From contig NZ_JBGJZL010000005.1 of NCBI RefSeq assembly GCF_042610375.1, forward strand, positions 1 to 64,000: DNA of 64,000 nt, written 5' to 3'. A program made the translations under genes and the position numbers. The notes beneath the pieces are model-generated. The model saw only the letters and a list, made by a program, of their open reading frames with translations, was not told where the DNA came from and made no database searches. This DNA is from CTSoil-075 sp042610375. GTDB lineage: Bacteria > Bacillota > Negativicutes > DSM-13327. Within the stretch, counting starts at the first letter, position 1. The number at the start of each line of letters is the position of its first letter. Positions 36,708 to 45,189 of the stretch are shown here, piece by piece.

Positions 36708-37607
36708 ATGAACAAAGAACAAAAAATTCAGGCGATGACAGATATTATGACTAAATTTACCGGCTATATGGGTAAACATCTGCCTGACGATGTTACAGCG
36801 AAACTAAAAGATCTACGTGGGCAGGAAGAGAGCTATCTAGCAAAAGTCGTATATGACTCAATGTCTGAAAATCAGGAATTAGCTAATAAATTGAATCGTC
36901 CATGCTGTCAGGACACGGGAGTTGTTCAGTACTTTGTTAAGGTAGGATCAGAATTTCCACTCTTAGCTGAGGTTCAAGATATTCTGCGCACTGCGGCTCT
37001 ACAAGCCACGAAAGAAGCGCCTCTACGTCATAATGCTGTGCAAATTTTTGAAGAAAAAAATACAGGTACCAATACAGGAGAACGTATTCCTTGGATAAAT
37101 TGGGATATTATTCCTAAAGAGAAGGGCATTAATATTGAAGTATATATGGCTGGTGGTGGCTGTAGTTTGCCTGGACAAGGGAAAACACTGATGCCTGCAG
37201 CAGGCTATGAGGGCGTTGTAGAGTTTGTTTTTGACGTAATGACCTCCTATGGAATTAATGCATGTCCACCATTATTAGTAGGCGTAGGAATTGGCGGTTC
37301 TATTGATGTGGCAGCAGAGCTTTCGAAAAAGGCATTGTTTCGTCCATTAGGAGTACGCCATTCTAATTCACGCGGTGCAGAAATGGAGAGGTTATTGGAG
37401 AAAGGTCTCAATGACTTAGGACTTGGACCACAAGGATTATCTGGAAAAAATTCGGTTATGGGGGTTCATATTGAATCGGCTGCTCGCCATCCATCGACCA
37501 TCAGCGTAGCTGTATCGATAGGATGCTGGGCTCATAGAAAAGGCAATATTCAAATCAATGAAGATATGACTTATGAAATTACTTCACACAGGGGGGTAAC
37601 ACTGTGA
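36708..37607 (+). CDS. ttdA: L(+)-tartrate dehydratase, alpha subunit
   Basis: 299-residue alpha subunit of a class I (4Fe-4S) hydro-lyase. It resembles E. coli TtdA (303 residues) closely over its length: LNRPCCQDTG, APLRHNAVQIFEE, IEVYMAGGGCSLPG, CPPLLVGVGIGGS and MGVHIESAARHPSTI. Cys residues in CQDTG, GGGCS and ACPP are the expected cluster ligands. With TtdB it converts L-tartrate to oxaloacetate. Fumarase class I alpha is the main alternative, but gene length and the GudP-like transporter favour tartrate. AAGGAGG precedes the ATG. Confidence 0.92.
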   Translation: MNKEQKIQAMTDIMTKFTGYMGKHLPDDVTAKLKDLRGQEESYLAKVVYDSMSENQELANKLNRPCCQDTGVVQYFVKVGSEFPLLAEVQDILRTAALQATKEAPLRHNAVQIFEEKNTGTNTGERIPWINWDIIPKEKGINIEVYMAGGGCSLPGQGKTLMPAAGYEGVVEFVFDVMTSYGINACPPLLVGVGIGGSIDVAAELSKKALFRPLGVRHSNSRGAEMERLLEKGLNDLGLGPQGLSGKNSVMGVHIESAARHPSTISVAVSIGCWAHRKGNIQINEDMTYEITSHRGVTL

Positions 37608-38209
37608 AAAAAATTTTAACAACACCAATTCAGAATGAAGACCTGGAAGAGTTGACAGCGGGAGACGTTGTATACCTAAATGGATATTTAGTTACTTGCC
37701 GTGATATGCCTCATCGACGCCTTATCGAGCTAGGACAAAAACTGCCAGTTGATTTAGCAGGACTTGCAATTTTCCATGCAGGGCCGATTGTTGTCAAAGA
37801 CGGTGATGGTTGGAAAATGATTTCCATTGGCCCTACTACTAGCATGCGGATGGAAAAGTTTGAAAAGGAATTTATTGCAGAGACTGGGGTAAAATTAATT
37901 GTCGGTAAAGGCGGCATGGGGCCGAACACAGTGGAAGGGTGCCAAACTCACAAAGCAGTTCACGCAGTGTTCCCTGGTGGCTGTGCGGTGCTGGCTGCTA
38001 CCGAAGTTGAGGAAATTGAGAGAGTTGAATGGTTGGAACTTGGAATGCCTGAGGCGCTTTGGGTATGTAGGGTAAAAGAATTTGGTCCGCTGATCATTTC
38101 TATTGATACTAAAGGAAATAATCTATTTGAAACCAATAAGGCAATATTCAACGAGAAGAAAGTACCAATTATTAAAGATATTTGTAGTCAAGTTAAGTTT
38201 ATTAAATAG
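37604..38209 (+). CDS. ttdB: L(+)-tartrate dehydratase, beta subunit
   Basis: 201 residues, the same length as E. coli TtdB, with KKILTTPIQNEDLEEL, GDVVYLNGYLVTCRD, AIFHAGPIV, VGKGGMGP and LWVCRVKEFGPLIISID. It forms the beta half of the oxygen-sensitive tartrate dehydratase. It starts with GTG overlapping the ttdA stop by four bases, implying coupled translation. Confidence 0.92.
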   Translation: MKKILTTPIQNEDLEELTAGDVVYLNGYLVTCRDMPHRRLIELGQKLPVDLAGLAIFHAGPIVVKDGDGWKMISIGPTTSMRMEKFEKEFIAETGVKLIVGKGGMGPNTVEGCQTHKAVHAVFPGGCAVLAATEVEEIERVEWLELGMPEALWVCRVKEFGPLIISIDTKGNNLFETNKAIFNEKKVPIIKDICSQVKFIK

Positions 38210-38226
38210 TTAAAGTCGTCAATAGA

Positions 38227-38268
38227 GAAGGGGTTTGCGGGAAAAGTTCCTGCAAACTTCCTTTATTA
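38227..38268 (+). terminator. Terminator after ttdB
   Basis: 16-bp stem (about 38228-38243 with 38247-38262) plus T-rich end. It would end or attenuate the ttdAB message before the transporter. Confidence 0.75.
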
Positions 38269-38484
38269 GGAAACATGGGACGTTCATCGTGCGAATTGTA
38301 ATGCTAGTGAGCAACCTAATAACATAAAGGAAATTTTATTAAAAATAAGCATGCATGTACTTAAATTTTAGGTGTCAGCCTGATTCGTAGAGGAGTTTTT
38401 TTGAAAAAACCTGTAAATTCGTTTTTAAATAATGAAGAAAGGGTAGCGTAGATTTGTATGTTAGCAAATCTACTAGGTGGATTT

Positions 38485-39837
38485 ATGAATATGACTCATC
38501 ATGTTACACAAAATATAACTCCTTCCACAGCAAAGAAGACGAATGTTCGGTGGATAGTCGTAGCCATTTTATTCATTGTTACTATAATCAATTACGCTGA
38601 TCGTGCTACGATTGCATTGGCTGGCCCAGAAATTGCGAAAGATTTGCATATGGATTCTGTAGCAATGGGTTATATCTTTTCTGCTTTTGGTTGGGCATAT
38701 GTTCTTTGTCAGTTACCAGGAGGATATTTATTAGATCGATTTGGTTCAAGGAAAGTGTATGCAGGTAGTATTTTCTTTTGGTCTTTATTTACATTATTTC
38801 AAGGTTTCGTTGGTTTTTTAACAGGATTTACTGCAATTGCTACTTTGTTTGCTTTACGATTCATGGTTGGTGGTTCGGAAGCGCCTTCATTTCCAGCAAA
38901 TAGCCGGATTGTTGCGGCTTGGTTCCCTGCCGCAGAGCGCGGCACTGCAGCAGCTATTTTTAGTTCAGGTCAAGCGGCTGCTACCGTAGTGTTTGGACCG
39001 ATCATGGGATGGCTTGTATTCACTTATGGTTGGCACTATGTCTTTGTGGTTATGGGTGCGCTGGGAATGATCTTCACATTGGTATGGAATAAGTTTATCC
39101 ATAATCCTAAGGATCATCCGATGGCGAATGAAGCTGAGATTCAATATATTAGAGAAGGCGGCGGCTTGGTCGATATGGATCAAGGGAAGAAGGATGGAGA
39201 TAAGCAAGACGGACCTAACTTGAAATACGTTAAACAACTGCTTAAAAATCGTATGATGCTAGGCATCTATATTGCCCAATACTGCATTAATGCTACGATA
39301 TATTTCTTTATTACTTGGTTTCCAGTTTATCTAGTACAGGCTCGTGGAATGACGATTCTCAAAGCCGGCTTTGCTGCATCTGTACCCGCGATATTTGGTT
39401 TTGTGGGCGGAATTTTGGGTGGAATGCTATCCGACTTCTTACTCAAAAAGGGTTATTCCCTTACGATTGCTAGGAAGGTACCGATTATAGTAGGGATGTT
39501 ACTGGGAACGACGATAATCGCCTGTAACTATGTGGATACTGAATGGATAGTCATCGCTGTTATGTCTGTAGCTTTTTTTGGTAAAGGTCTAGGTCAACTT
39601 GGCTGGACTGTTAATTCTGATACTGCACCAAAATCAATCGTTGGTGTGAGTGGCGCCGTACTAAACATTTTTGGCAATCTCACCAGTATTATTACCCCCA
39701 TTGCAATTGGCTATATTATAAAAATGACAGGATCATTCAATGGTGCGCTAGTTTATATTGCTGTACATTGCCTTATTGCTATCTTCTGTTATTTGTTTGT
39801 TGTTGGAGAAATTAAACGGGTTGAACTTAAGGATTGA
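38485..39837 (+). CDS. MFS transporter, GudP-like (probable tartrate or sugar-diacid uptake)
   Basis: Twelve-helix anion:cation symporter of 450 residues, the same length as E. coli GudP, and very similar in segments such as NYADRATIALAG, SEAPSFPANSRIVAAWFPA, YCINATIYFFITWFPVYLVQ and LKAGFAASVPAIFGF. GudP carries glucarate/galactarate. Beside ttdAB the substrate here is more likely tartrate. The frame begins at 38458, but AGGTGG at 38473-38478 supports the ATG at 38485. Confidence 0.88.
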   Translation: MNMTHHVTQNITPSTAKKTNVRWIVVAILFIVTIINYADRATIALAGPEIAKDLHMDSVAMGYIFSAFGWAYVLCQLPGGYLLDRFGSRKVYAGSIFFWSLFTLFQGFVGFLTGFTAIATLFALRFMVGGSEAPSFPANSRIVAAWFPAAERGTAAAIFSSGQAAATVVFGPIMGWLVFTYGWHYVFVVMGALGMIFTLVWNKFIHNPKDHPMANEAEIQYIREGGGLVDMDQGKKDGDKQDGPNLKYVKQLLKNRMMLGIYIAQYCINATIYFFITWFPVYLVQARGMTILKAGFAASVPAIFGFVGGILGGMLSDFLLKKGYSLTIARKVPIIVGMLLGTTIIACNYVDTEWIVIAVMSVAFFGKGLGQLGWTVNSDTAPKSIVGVSGAVLNIFGNLTSIITPIAIGYIIKMTGSFNGALVYIAVHCLIAIFCYLFVVGEIKRVELKD

Positions 39838-39861
39838 ACTTAAAAAAATTTGAAAAGTTAT

Positions 39862-39910
39862 AAAGCTGCTAATTAGCTCCTTTCGAGGAATAATTAGCGG
39901 CTTTTTTTTA
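39862..39910 (+). terminator. Terminator after GudP-like gene
   Basis: Stem AAAGCTGCTAATTA with TAATTAGCGGCTTT followed by T7. Confidence 0.88.
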
Positions 39911-40254
39911 TAAGAATGTTTTCTCAGCCAAACTCTGGTCTGAGGAACATGAATTACATATAAGGCTTATGTTCGCTGGATAAGATTGTTTAATAAAGTG
40001 AACCCCAAAACTATTCGAAGCGACTGATGGATATCCGTTTTGCCAAACATAGGAGAGTTAGTGTAAAATAATCCTGTAGGGGCGATAAAAATGGAATCAC
40101 AAGGTAAGCGATAGTCAAGCGAATTTAAAAGCAAGTAAAAGAACATGTTTCATCTTCTCCCATTGCAGCGAGAGTTACAAATTTACTCACGAGGATCCGC
40201 GGTGCTTGACAAAATTTTAAAAATAAAAGTTATATAACACAAAGAGAGGTAGAT
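39911..40254. other. Intergenic stretch
   Basis: I see no gene. Some stretches look like old coding sequence but give no recognisable product. The only clear signal is the promoter at 40206-40236. Confidence 0.4.
40206..40236 (+). promoter_or_regulatory. Promoter of ArsB-like permease
   Basis: Consensus TTGACA (40206-40211), about 19 bases, then TATATA (40231-40236); the ATG follows within 25 bases, giving a very short leader with GAGAGG as ribosome-binding site. Confidence 0.55.
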
Positions 40255-41481
40255 ATGGAACATTCCTTACATATGATATTGGCAGGGCTAATTCTAGGAG
40301 TTGTATTGGTGGTTTTTACATTAGGGAAGAGCCCTTTTTTTAGAGTAGATCGTGCGGGAGCTGCTATTATTGGAGCGGTGGCGATGATAGGAACGGGGGT
40401 TTTATCATCTGATAAAGCCACTGCGGCAGTAGATTATAAGACAATCATCATTTTATTTTCAATGATGATTCTAGTAGCAAATTTGAAATTAGCTGGATTT
40501 TTTGAGTTTGTGGGAAATAATTTGCTGCGGGTGGTATCTAGTAAAAAAAGTTTGTTATTTGCTATTATTTTGGTAAGCGGAGCTCTCTCTGCTTTTGCAA
40601 TTAATGATATTGTTTGCCTACTGTTTACGCCTATTGTACTACTTATTTGCCAGAAAATTGATTGCAATCCAGTACCAAATCTCTTGGGGGTTGCTATGGC
40701 CTCCAATATAGGCAGTGCTGCGACTTTACTAGGAAATCCACAAAACATACTAGTGGGGAGTTTGTCGGGGATGTCATTTTTGTCTTATTTTATGACTGCA
40801 GCGCCTGTAGCAATCTTAGGATTGTTTTGTACTTTTATCGTGATTGCATTCTATTATCGTAAAGAGCTTCATGGCGGTTGGGAAAAGGGGCAGCAAATTC
40901 CTGTAAATACCCATATGTATTTGATTGTCAAAAGTTTATTGATACTAGCAGTTATCTTAATTACGTATTTATTTGGTTATGATTTGGCATTAGTAGCCAG
41001 CTTGGGTGCGGCAGTATCTTTAATGACTCGACGGGTAGAACCGAATAAAGTGTATGCCAGTGTGGATTTCAATCTGCTGGTTATTTTTATTGGCCTTTTT
41101 ATTATTGTTGCTGGAGTCGAAGAAAGTGGATTAGTAACTTATATTTTTGACCAATTCTCTTTTTCCAAAGTCAACGACTTAGGTCTTTTTGCTATAGTAA
41201 CTGTTGGCTTATCTAATCTGGTAAGCAATGTCCCCGCAGTGTTATTAATTCGTTTTCTTATTCCAGATACTGGGATAGAAGTATGGTGGAAGGCTTTAGC
41301 TTTATTTTCAACTCTTGCCGGAAATCTCACAATTGCTGGATCTATTGCTAACTTGATTGTAGTAGAGATTGCCAAACAAAATCATGTCTATGTCACCGCG
41401 CGGGATTATTTTCGCATAGGTTTTCCTCTTACGTTGCTTGTTACTTTCATAGGATATTTATGGTTGACTTTTATTAGATGA
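40255..41481 (+). CDS. ArsB/NhaD-superfamily anion permease
   Basis: 408-residue membrane protein of the ion-transporter (ArsB/SLC13-like, YbiR-type) superfamily, about 11 helices. It shows the two re-entrant motifs SNIGSAATLLGNPQN in the first half and TLAGNLTIAGSIANLIV in the second. The substrate may be a dicarboxylate, arsenite or another anion; no arsenic genes are near, and neighbouring organic-acid genes favour a carboxylate. Confidence 0.85.
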   Translation: MEHSLHMILAGLILGVVLVVFTLGKSPFFRVDRAGAAIIGAVAMIGTGVLSSDKATAAVDYKTIIILFSMMILVANLKLAGFFEFVGNNLLRVVSSKKSLLFAIILVSGALSAFAINDIVCLLFTPIVLLICQKIDCNPVPNLLGVAMASNIGSAATLLGNPQNILVGSLSGMSFLSYFMTAAPVAILGLFCTFIVIAFYYRKELHGGWEKGQQIPVNTHMYLIVKSLLILAVILITYLFGYDLALVASLGAAVSLMTRRVEPNKVYASVDFNLLVIFIGLFIIVAGVEESGLVTYIFDQFSFSKVNDLGLFAIVTVGLSNLVSNVPAVLLIRFLIPDTGIEVWWKALALFSTLAGNLTIAGSIANLIVVEIAKQNHVYVTARDYFRIGFPLTLLVTFIGYLWLTFIR

Positions 41482-41823
41482 TTTTAGTGATGAGAAATGA
41501 CAGCACATCTAAGATTATGCTAGAGGAAAAAGGCGGATTTAGAGTGGTTCGAATTGCCTTCACCAATCGTATAGTTTACCTCCACCGTAGATAGAATATT
41601 ATATCTACGGTGGAGGTGCTTTTATTTTATGGAAGCATATGTTATTAATACAGAATTCCATTTGAGAAAATAGATAAAGAAATACGTTGCCAACAGAAAG
41701 AAGGGCGAGATTATTTTTTCTGTAACCATAAAACTCCTAATGATGGAGTAAAGCCATATCAAAGACGCACAAAAAAAGAAGCAATACTTGGTGATAAGTT
41801 AAGTACTGCAAAGTCGAGGCTAT
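41482..41823. repeat. Decayed copy of the tmRNA-end/hairpin/HNH element (copy 2)
   Basis: A tmRNA-3'-end-like block (about 41532-41574, CACCAATCGTATAG shared exactly with 17012-17025) is followed by a perfect 15-bp hairpin (41579-41593 with 41602-41616), a T-rich spacer and an HNH gene remnant. The order is the same as at 17008-17587. Confidence 0.8.
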
Positions 41824-41835
41824 CTAAATCAATTT
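41629..41835 (+). pseudogene. HNH gene remnant
   Basis: Recognisable pieces match the intact gene at 17090: EFHLRK/FEK start, RQQKEGRDYFFC-like segment, TPNDGVKPYQRRTKK and LGDKLSTAKSRLSK. Frameshifts, an early stop and an internal deletion are present, and the HNH core is lost where the neighbouring TauE gene ends. Confidence 0.8.
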
Positions 41836-42711
41836 AGAAATCATCTGTATAATTAAGAGACATATAATTAAGAGTAAAAGAGTTTTTGCTATTTTGAGGG
41901 GGATTTTTGGTAAAAGTAGAAGACCAAGCTGAGAGCCAATAATAGACCCAATCGCCATAGAAATTGCATAAGACCAATGAATAAATCCATTTTGATAAAA
42001 TACAATAAATGCCCCCGTACAACTTCCTAGAATTAGAACCCTTGTCATTTGCACGGCTTTCATATAAGTATGGCAGTTTTTCATATAATAAAGAATACTA
42101 AATGTGGAGGAACCCGGGCCAAATCCTCCATCATAGGCAGCCACAAAGAAAGGAATATATAACTTCATTTTATTAGTAAGAGTCTTTTGATCAAGTTGGA
42201 TATTGGCTGTCCATTCTTTATTTTTCAGTGTTACTAGTAATGCAAAACAAAGTAAAAAAAATGCAATAATATTCATTGTTTTTTCATGAATATTAGACGT
42301 TACTAACGATCCGCCTATTCCTCCTAAAAATGCTATTAATAAATTACTTATGATCGATTTTACTGTAAGTTGCTTATAACGGATGAGATAAAATACACTT
42401 GAAATTGCAGCTATACCAGAGGAGAATTTGTTCGTAGCAATACTCATTTGAATTGGAATACCAGTTAACATCATACCTGGTACAGTAATCAAACCAGCTC
42501 CTCCTGCTAAAGTTCCTAAAAAAGAGGCTCCTAATCCAATGAAAATTAAAATAAAAAGATGATAACTCCCATTTTTTATTCCCCAAAGTCCTGTTCCAAT
42601 GCCTATTAATGATATAGATGTAAGAAAGAAAATCATATATATATTTCTTGGGCTTTTTTGCTTACTCTGCTGTTTAATTTTTTCTTTAATGACTGGTGTA
42701 TTCATTACCAT
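41824..42711 (-). CDS. TauE/SafE-family membrane permease
   Basis: 295-residue protein of the TauE/SafE (4-toluenesulfonate/sulfite exporter) family, eight or so helices, with GLGASFLGTLAGGAGLITVPGM in the first half and AAYDGGFGPGSSTFSIL in the second. It probably transports a sulfur-containing organic anion or sulfite. A LysR regulator diverges from it. Its 3' end abuts the HNH-element remnant, which may have replaced the original downstream sequence. Confidence 0.85.
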   Translation of the reverse strand: MVMNTPVIKEKIKQQSKQKSPRNIYMIFFLTSISLIGIGTGLWGIKNGSYHLFILIFIGLGASFLGTLAGGAGLITVPGMMLTGIPIQMSIATNKFSSGIAAISSVFYLIRYKQLTVKSIISNLLIAFLGGIGGSLVTSNIHEKTMNIIAFFLLCFALLVTLKNKEWTANIQLDQKTLTNKMKLYIPFFVAAYDGGFGPGSSTFSILYYMKNCHTYMKAVQMTRVLILGSCTGAFIVFYQNGFIHWSYAISMAIGSIIGSQLGLLLLPKIPLKIAKTLLLLIICLLIIQMISKLI

Positions 42712-42820
42712 GTTATCCCCTTTACTATTCTTTATATAAAGGGTATATTATAGAAATTGATAAGTCTAATATATGTTTTTGATATATTTATAAAAAATAA
42801 TTATGAAAGGGTTATATCCA

Positions 42821-43726
42821 ATGAACCTTCATTCTCTTCGTATTTTTACTACTGTAGCGTCTATAAAGAGTGTTACTGAAGCCGCAAAAGTTCTTTCTAT
42901 TAGTCAGCCCGCTGTAACCATTCAAATACGAAATTTAGAAAAAGAAACAGGATTGAAGTTGATTGAGGCTAAAGGAAGAGGAATGACATTGACTAACGCG
43001 GGTCAATTTTTATTTAAACAAGCTGAACGTTTATTTGATATGGAAAAAGATATTGAAAATAAACTAGGTCAATTAAGGAATGGAGAGTTAGAAGATTTGC
43101 GAATCGCATCAACTTATTTACCTGCTAATTTTTTATTACCTTTATGGCTAGCAAAGTTTAAAAAAGAGTCACCTTTAATAAACGTAGATCTGTATAGTGG
43201 CAATTCAAATGAAGCAATTGAAAAATTACTTCACTATAAAGCGGATATCGCTTTTGTTGTAAAAGAAAAATGGAAACAACCAGACTTAAATCTCCATCAT
43301 TTAATGGACATAGATTTCTGGTTTATCGTCCCAACAGGTCATAAATACAATGGAAAAGAAGTATTATTAGCTGACTTAGTCCAAGAGCCATTTTTACTAA
43401 GAGAAGAAGGAAGTTCTACAAGAGAAATTCTTTTTTCTTTATGCCATGTTCATGGAGTTACAGCTCCCTATATAGGATTGCAATTTCATGGTTTAAATGA
43501 ATCCATTCGTTCTGTTATAGCTGGATACGGTACAATGCTAGCACCTTCACTCGCCGTACAAGAACATTTGAAACGTAAAGAGGTAGGCAGGGTTAAAGTT
43601 AAAGGCATTGAAATAAAACGCCCTGTATATCTTTGCAGTCGCAAAAGAGATAAGGAGTTATCCCCTAATATCAAAGAATTTCTTAATGTAATAAAAAATA
43701 ATTCTGGATTGGCAACATTTTTTTAG
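42821..43726 (+). CDS. LysR-family regulator (divergent to TauE)
   Basis: 301 residues with winged helix (about 1-60, SVTEAAKVLSISQPAVTIQIRNLEK) and effector domain resembling CysB/CbbR-type regulators. The ATG at 42803 lacks a ribosome site; AAAGGG at 42806-42811 fits the ATG at 42821 and gives MNLHSLRIF, a typical LysR start. It probably controls the TauE gene. Its 3' end overlaps the convergent MFS gene by four bases. Confidence 0.87.
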   Translation: MNLHSLRIFTTVASIKSVTEAAKVLSISQPAVTIQIRNLEKETGLKLIEAKGRGMTLTNAGQFLFKQAERLFDMEKDIENKLGQLRNGELEDLRIASTYLPANFLLPLWLAKFKKESPLINVDLYSGNSNEAIEKLLHYKADIAFVVKEKWKQPDLNLHHLMDIDFWFIVPTGHKYNGKEVLLADLVQEPFLLREEGSSTREILFSLCHVHGVTAPYIGLQFHGLNESIRSVIAGYGTMLAPSLAVQEHLKRKEVGRVKVKGIEIKRPVYLCSRKRDKELSPNIKEFLNVIKNNSGLATFF

Positions 43727-44919
43727 AGCACTCTTCTCTCGCTAGTTCTTACTAAAGCGAATAAAAGTACTGCTAGCACCGGGCCGGCGGCCAATACGCC
43801 GAATACCCATTGATAACTGCCAGTCTTGTCCAGAAATAATCCTGCCGTTATCGGTGAAATAACCGAACCGAGCTGCCAGACGCCGTTACACAGGCCAATG
43901 GCTGTACCCACCTGATGGGATTCAACCAATTCACTGATAAAGGTATTTAAAACCGGTCCAAAAATAAATGCTCCGGCGCCGAGTAAAGGTGTCAGAATCA
44001 GGAGTTGCTGACTGTCTTGATTAGTGCCGAACAACCATAACAATATGGCGAAACAAGCCAAAATTGCCATGCCTACTTGGCGGCGATGTTGGGGAAAACG
44101 GTCGGATAGGCAGCCGGCCAGCGGTTGGCCAATTAAAGCTCCAAGACCGAAAAATGCCATAATCTGTCCCGATTGCTTGAGGGAGAGCCCTAGACTTTGA
44201 TGCATGTAAGTATTGGCCCAAGTTAATGTCCCCCACGTTCCCCACATCGCAAAAAAACCGGCCACAGCCGTCAGAATAAGATCACGGTTAGCAAGCAATA
44301 GCCACACATTGTTATTTGGCCTCTGATAATCCCTTGTCGCCTTGGTGGTTTCTACGGATCTGGGTAGTATCAACCAGGAAAACACCCAAACGAGCAGGGT
44401 CAGACAGCCAGCAACCAGAAAAGAAGTGCGCCAACCATGGCTGGCCGCAATCAGCGGCGACATGATATTGGCCACAAGCAATCCAAGCGGGGATGAGGAC
44501 ATAAAAAAACCCATCGCCGTCGCCCGACGGGTAGGCCCAAAATAATCATAAACGCCTTTAACTGTAGCGGCTAGTACCGCTCCTGACCCGATGCCAGCAA
44601 GAAATCGCAAGAAAACTCCCGACCAATAGCCCGATACCCAGGCGGTGCTTAATGTAAAGATTCCCATTAGGAAAAGGGATACAACCAGCACTTTTCGGGT
44701 TCCCAGCCGATCGGCTAGAATTCCTCCCGGTAGTTGAGTCAACAGATAACCGCCAAAAAAAGCACTCATAAATCCGCCTGCCTGAGTCGCAGTAAGGCCA
44801 AGCTCGCTGCTGGCCATCGGGATTACTGGTGGCCAGCATAACCTATCGACAAATGAACAAAAGAATGCCAATCCGCCGCAAAGAACCACTCGTATCGCTA
44901 CCGATAAAGTACGCTTCAT
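43723..44919 (-). CDS. MFS transporter, higher GC than neighbours
   Basis: 398-residue, twelve-helix major facilitator with the loop 2-3 motif GGILADRLGTRKVL and LAGCLSDRFPQHRRQ after helix 6. It resembles anion:cation or nitrate/cyanate-type MFS carriers; the substrate is unclear. Hand counts in sampled lines give roughly 50-60% G+C, against mid-thirties in adjoining genes, and codon endings differ accordingly. This suggests acquisition from another lineage. Confidence 0.85.
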   Translation of the reverse strand: MKRTLSVAIRVVLCGGLAFFCSFVDRLCWPPVIPMASSELGLTATQAGGFMSAFFGGYLLTQLPGGILADRLGTRKVLVVSLFLMGIFTLSTAWVSGYWSGVFLRFLAGIGSGAVLAATVKGVYDYFGPTRRATAMGFFMSSSPLGLLVANIMSPLIAASHGWRTSFLVAGCLTLLVWVFSWLILPRSVETTKATRDYQRPNNNVWLLLANRDLILTAVAGFFAMWGTWGTLTWANTYMHQSLGLSLKQSGQIMAFFGLGALIGQPLAGCLSDRFPQHRRQVGMAILACFAILLWLFGTNQDSQQLLILTPLLGAGAFIFGPVLNTFISELVESHQVGTAIGLCNGVWQLGSVISPITAGLFLDKTGSYQWVFGVLAAGPVLAVLLFALVRTSERRVL

Positions 44920-45124
44920 TTTTTATTGCTCCTATCGATGTAATAGTGGAAAAAAGAACTCGCCCAGTCTTGTCACGACATTTTCAAGTTATTTGCCACA
45001 AATGCCCATTAGCCCTTATTGTACCATTGAGCTATTCTCAGTTTCAATGGGATTTCACATAAAAGAGAAAACGAATGGTTGTGGAAGTGGAAGTAAAAGG
45101 AATATAGAAGGAGATTTATTATGT

Positions 45125-45166
45125 TATGTCGTATTTGAAAGTATTAAGTAATTTATTTGGTCGGTA
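45125..45166 (+). other. Short leader reading frame
   Basis: A strong AGAAGGAG (45107-45114) precedes an ATG at 45121 (five codons) and an ATG at 45125 (13 codons, MSYLKVLSNLFGR), just upstream of the chemoreceptor. It could be a translated leader or chance. Confidence 0.3.
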
Positions 45167-45189
45167 AGCGGAAAAGGATGGGGAAACGG

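Noticed and set aside
40255..41481. Calling this gene arsB (arsenite pump)
   Set aside because: Motifs are shared across the ion-transporter superfamily, and no arsR/arsC/arsA genes are near.
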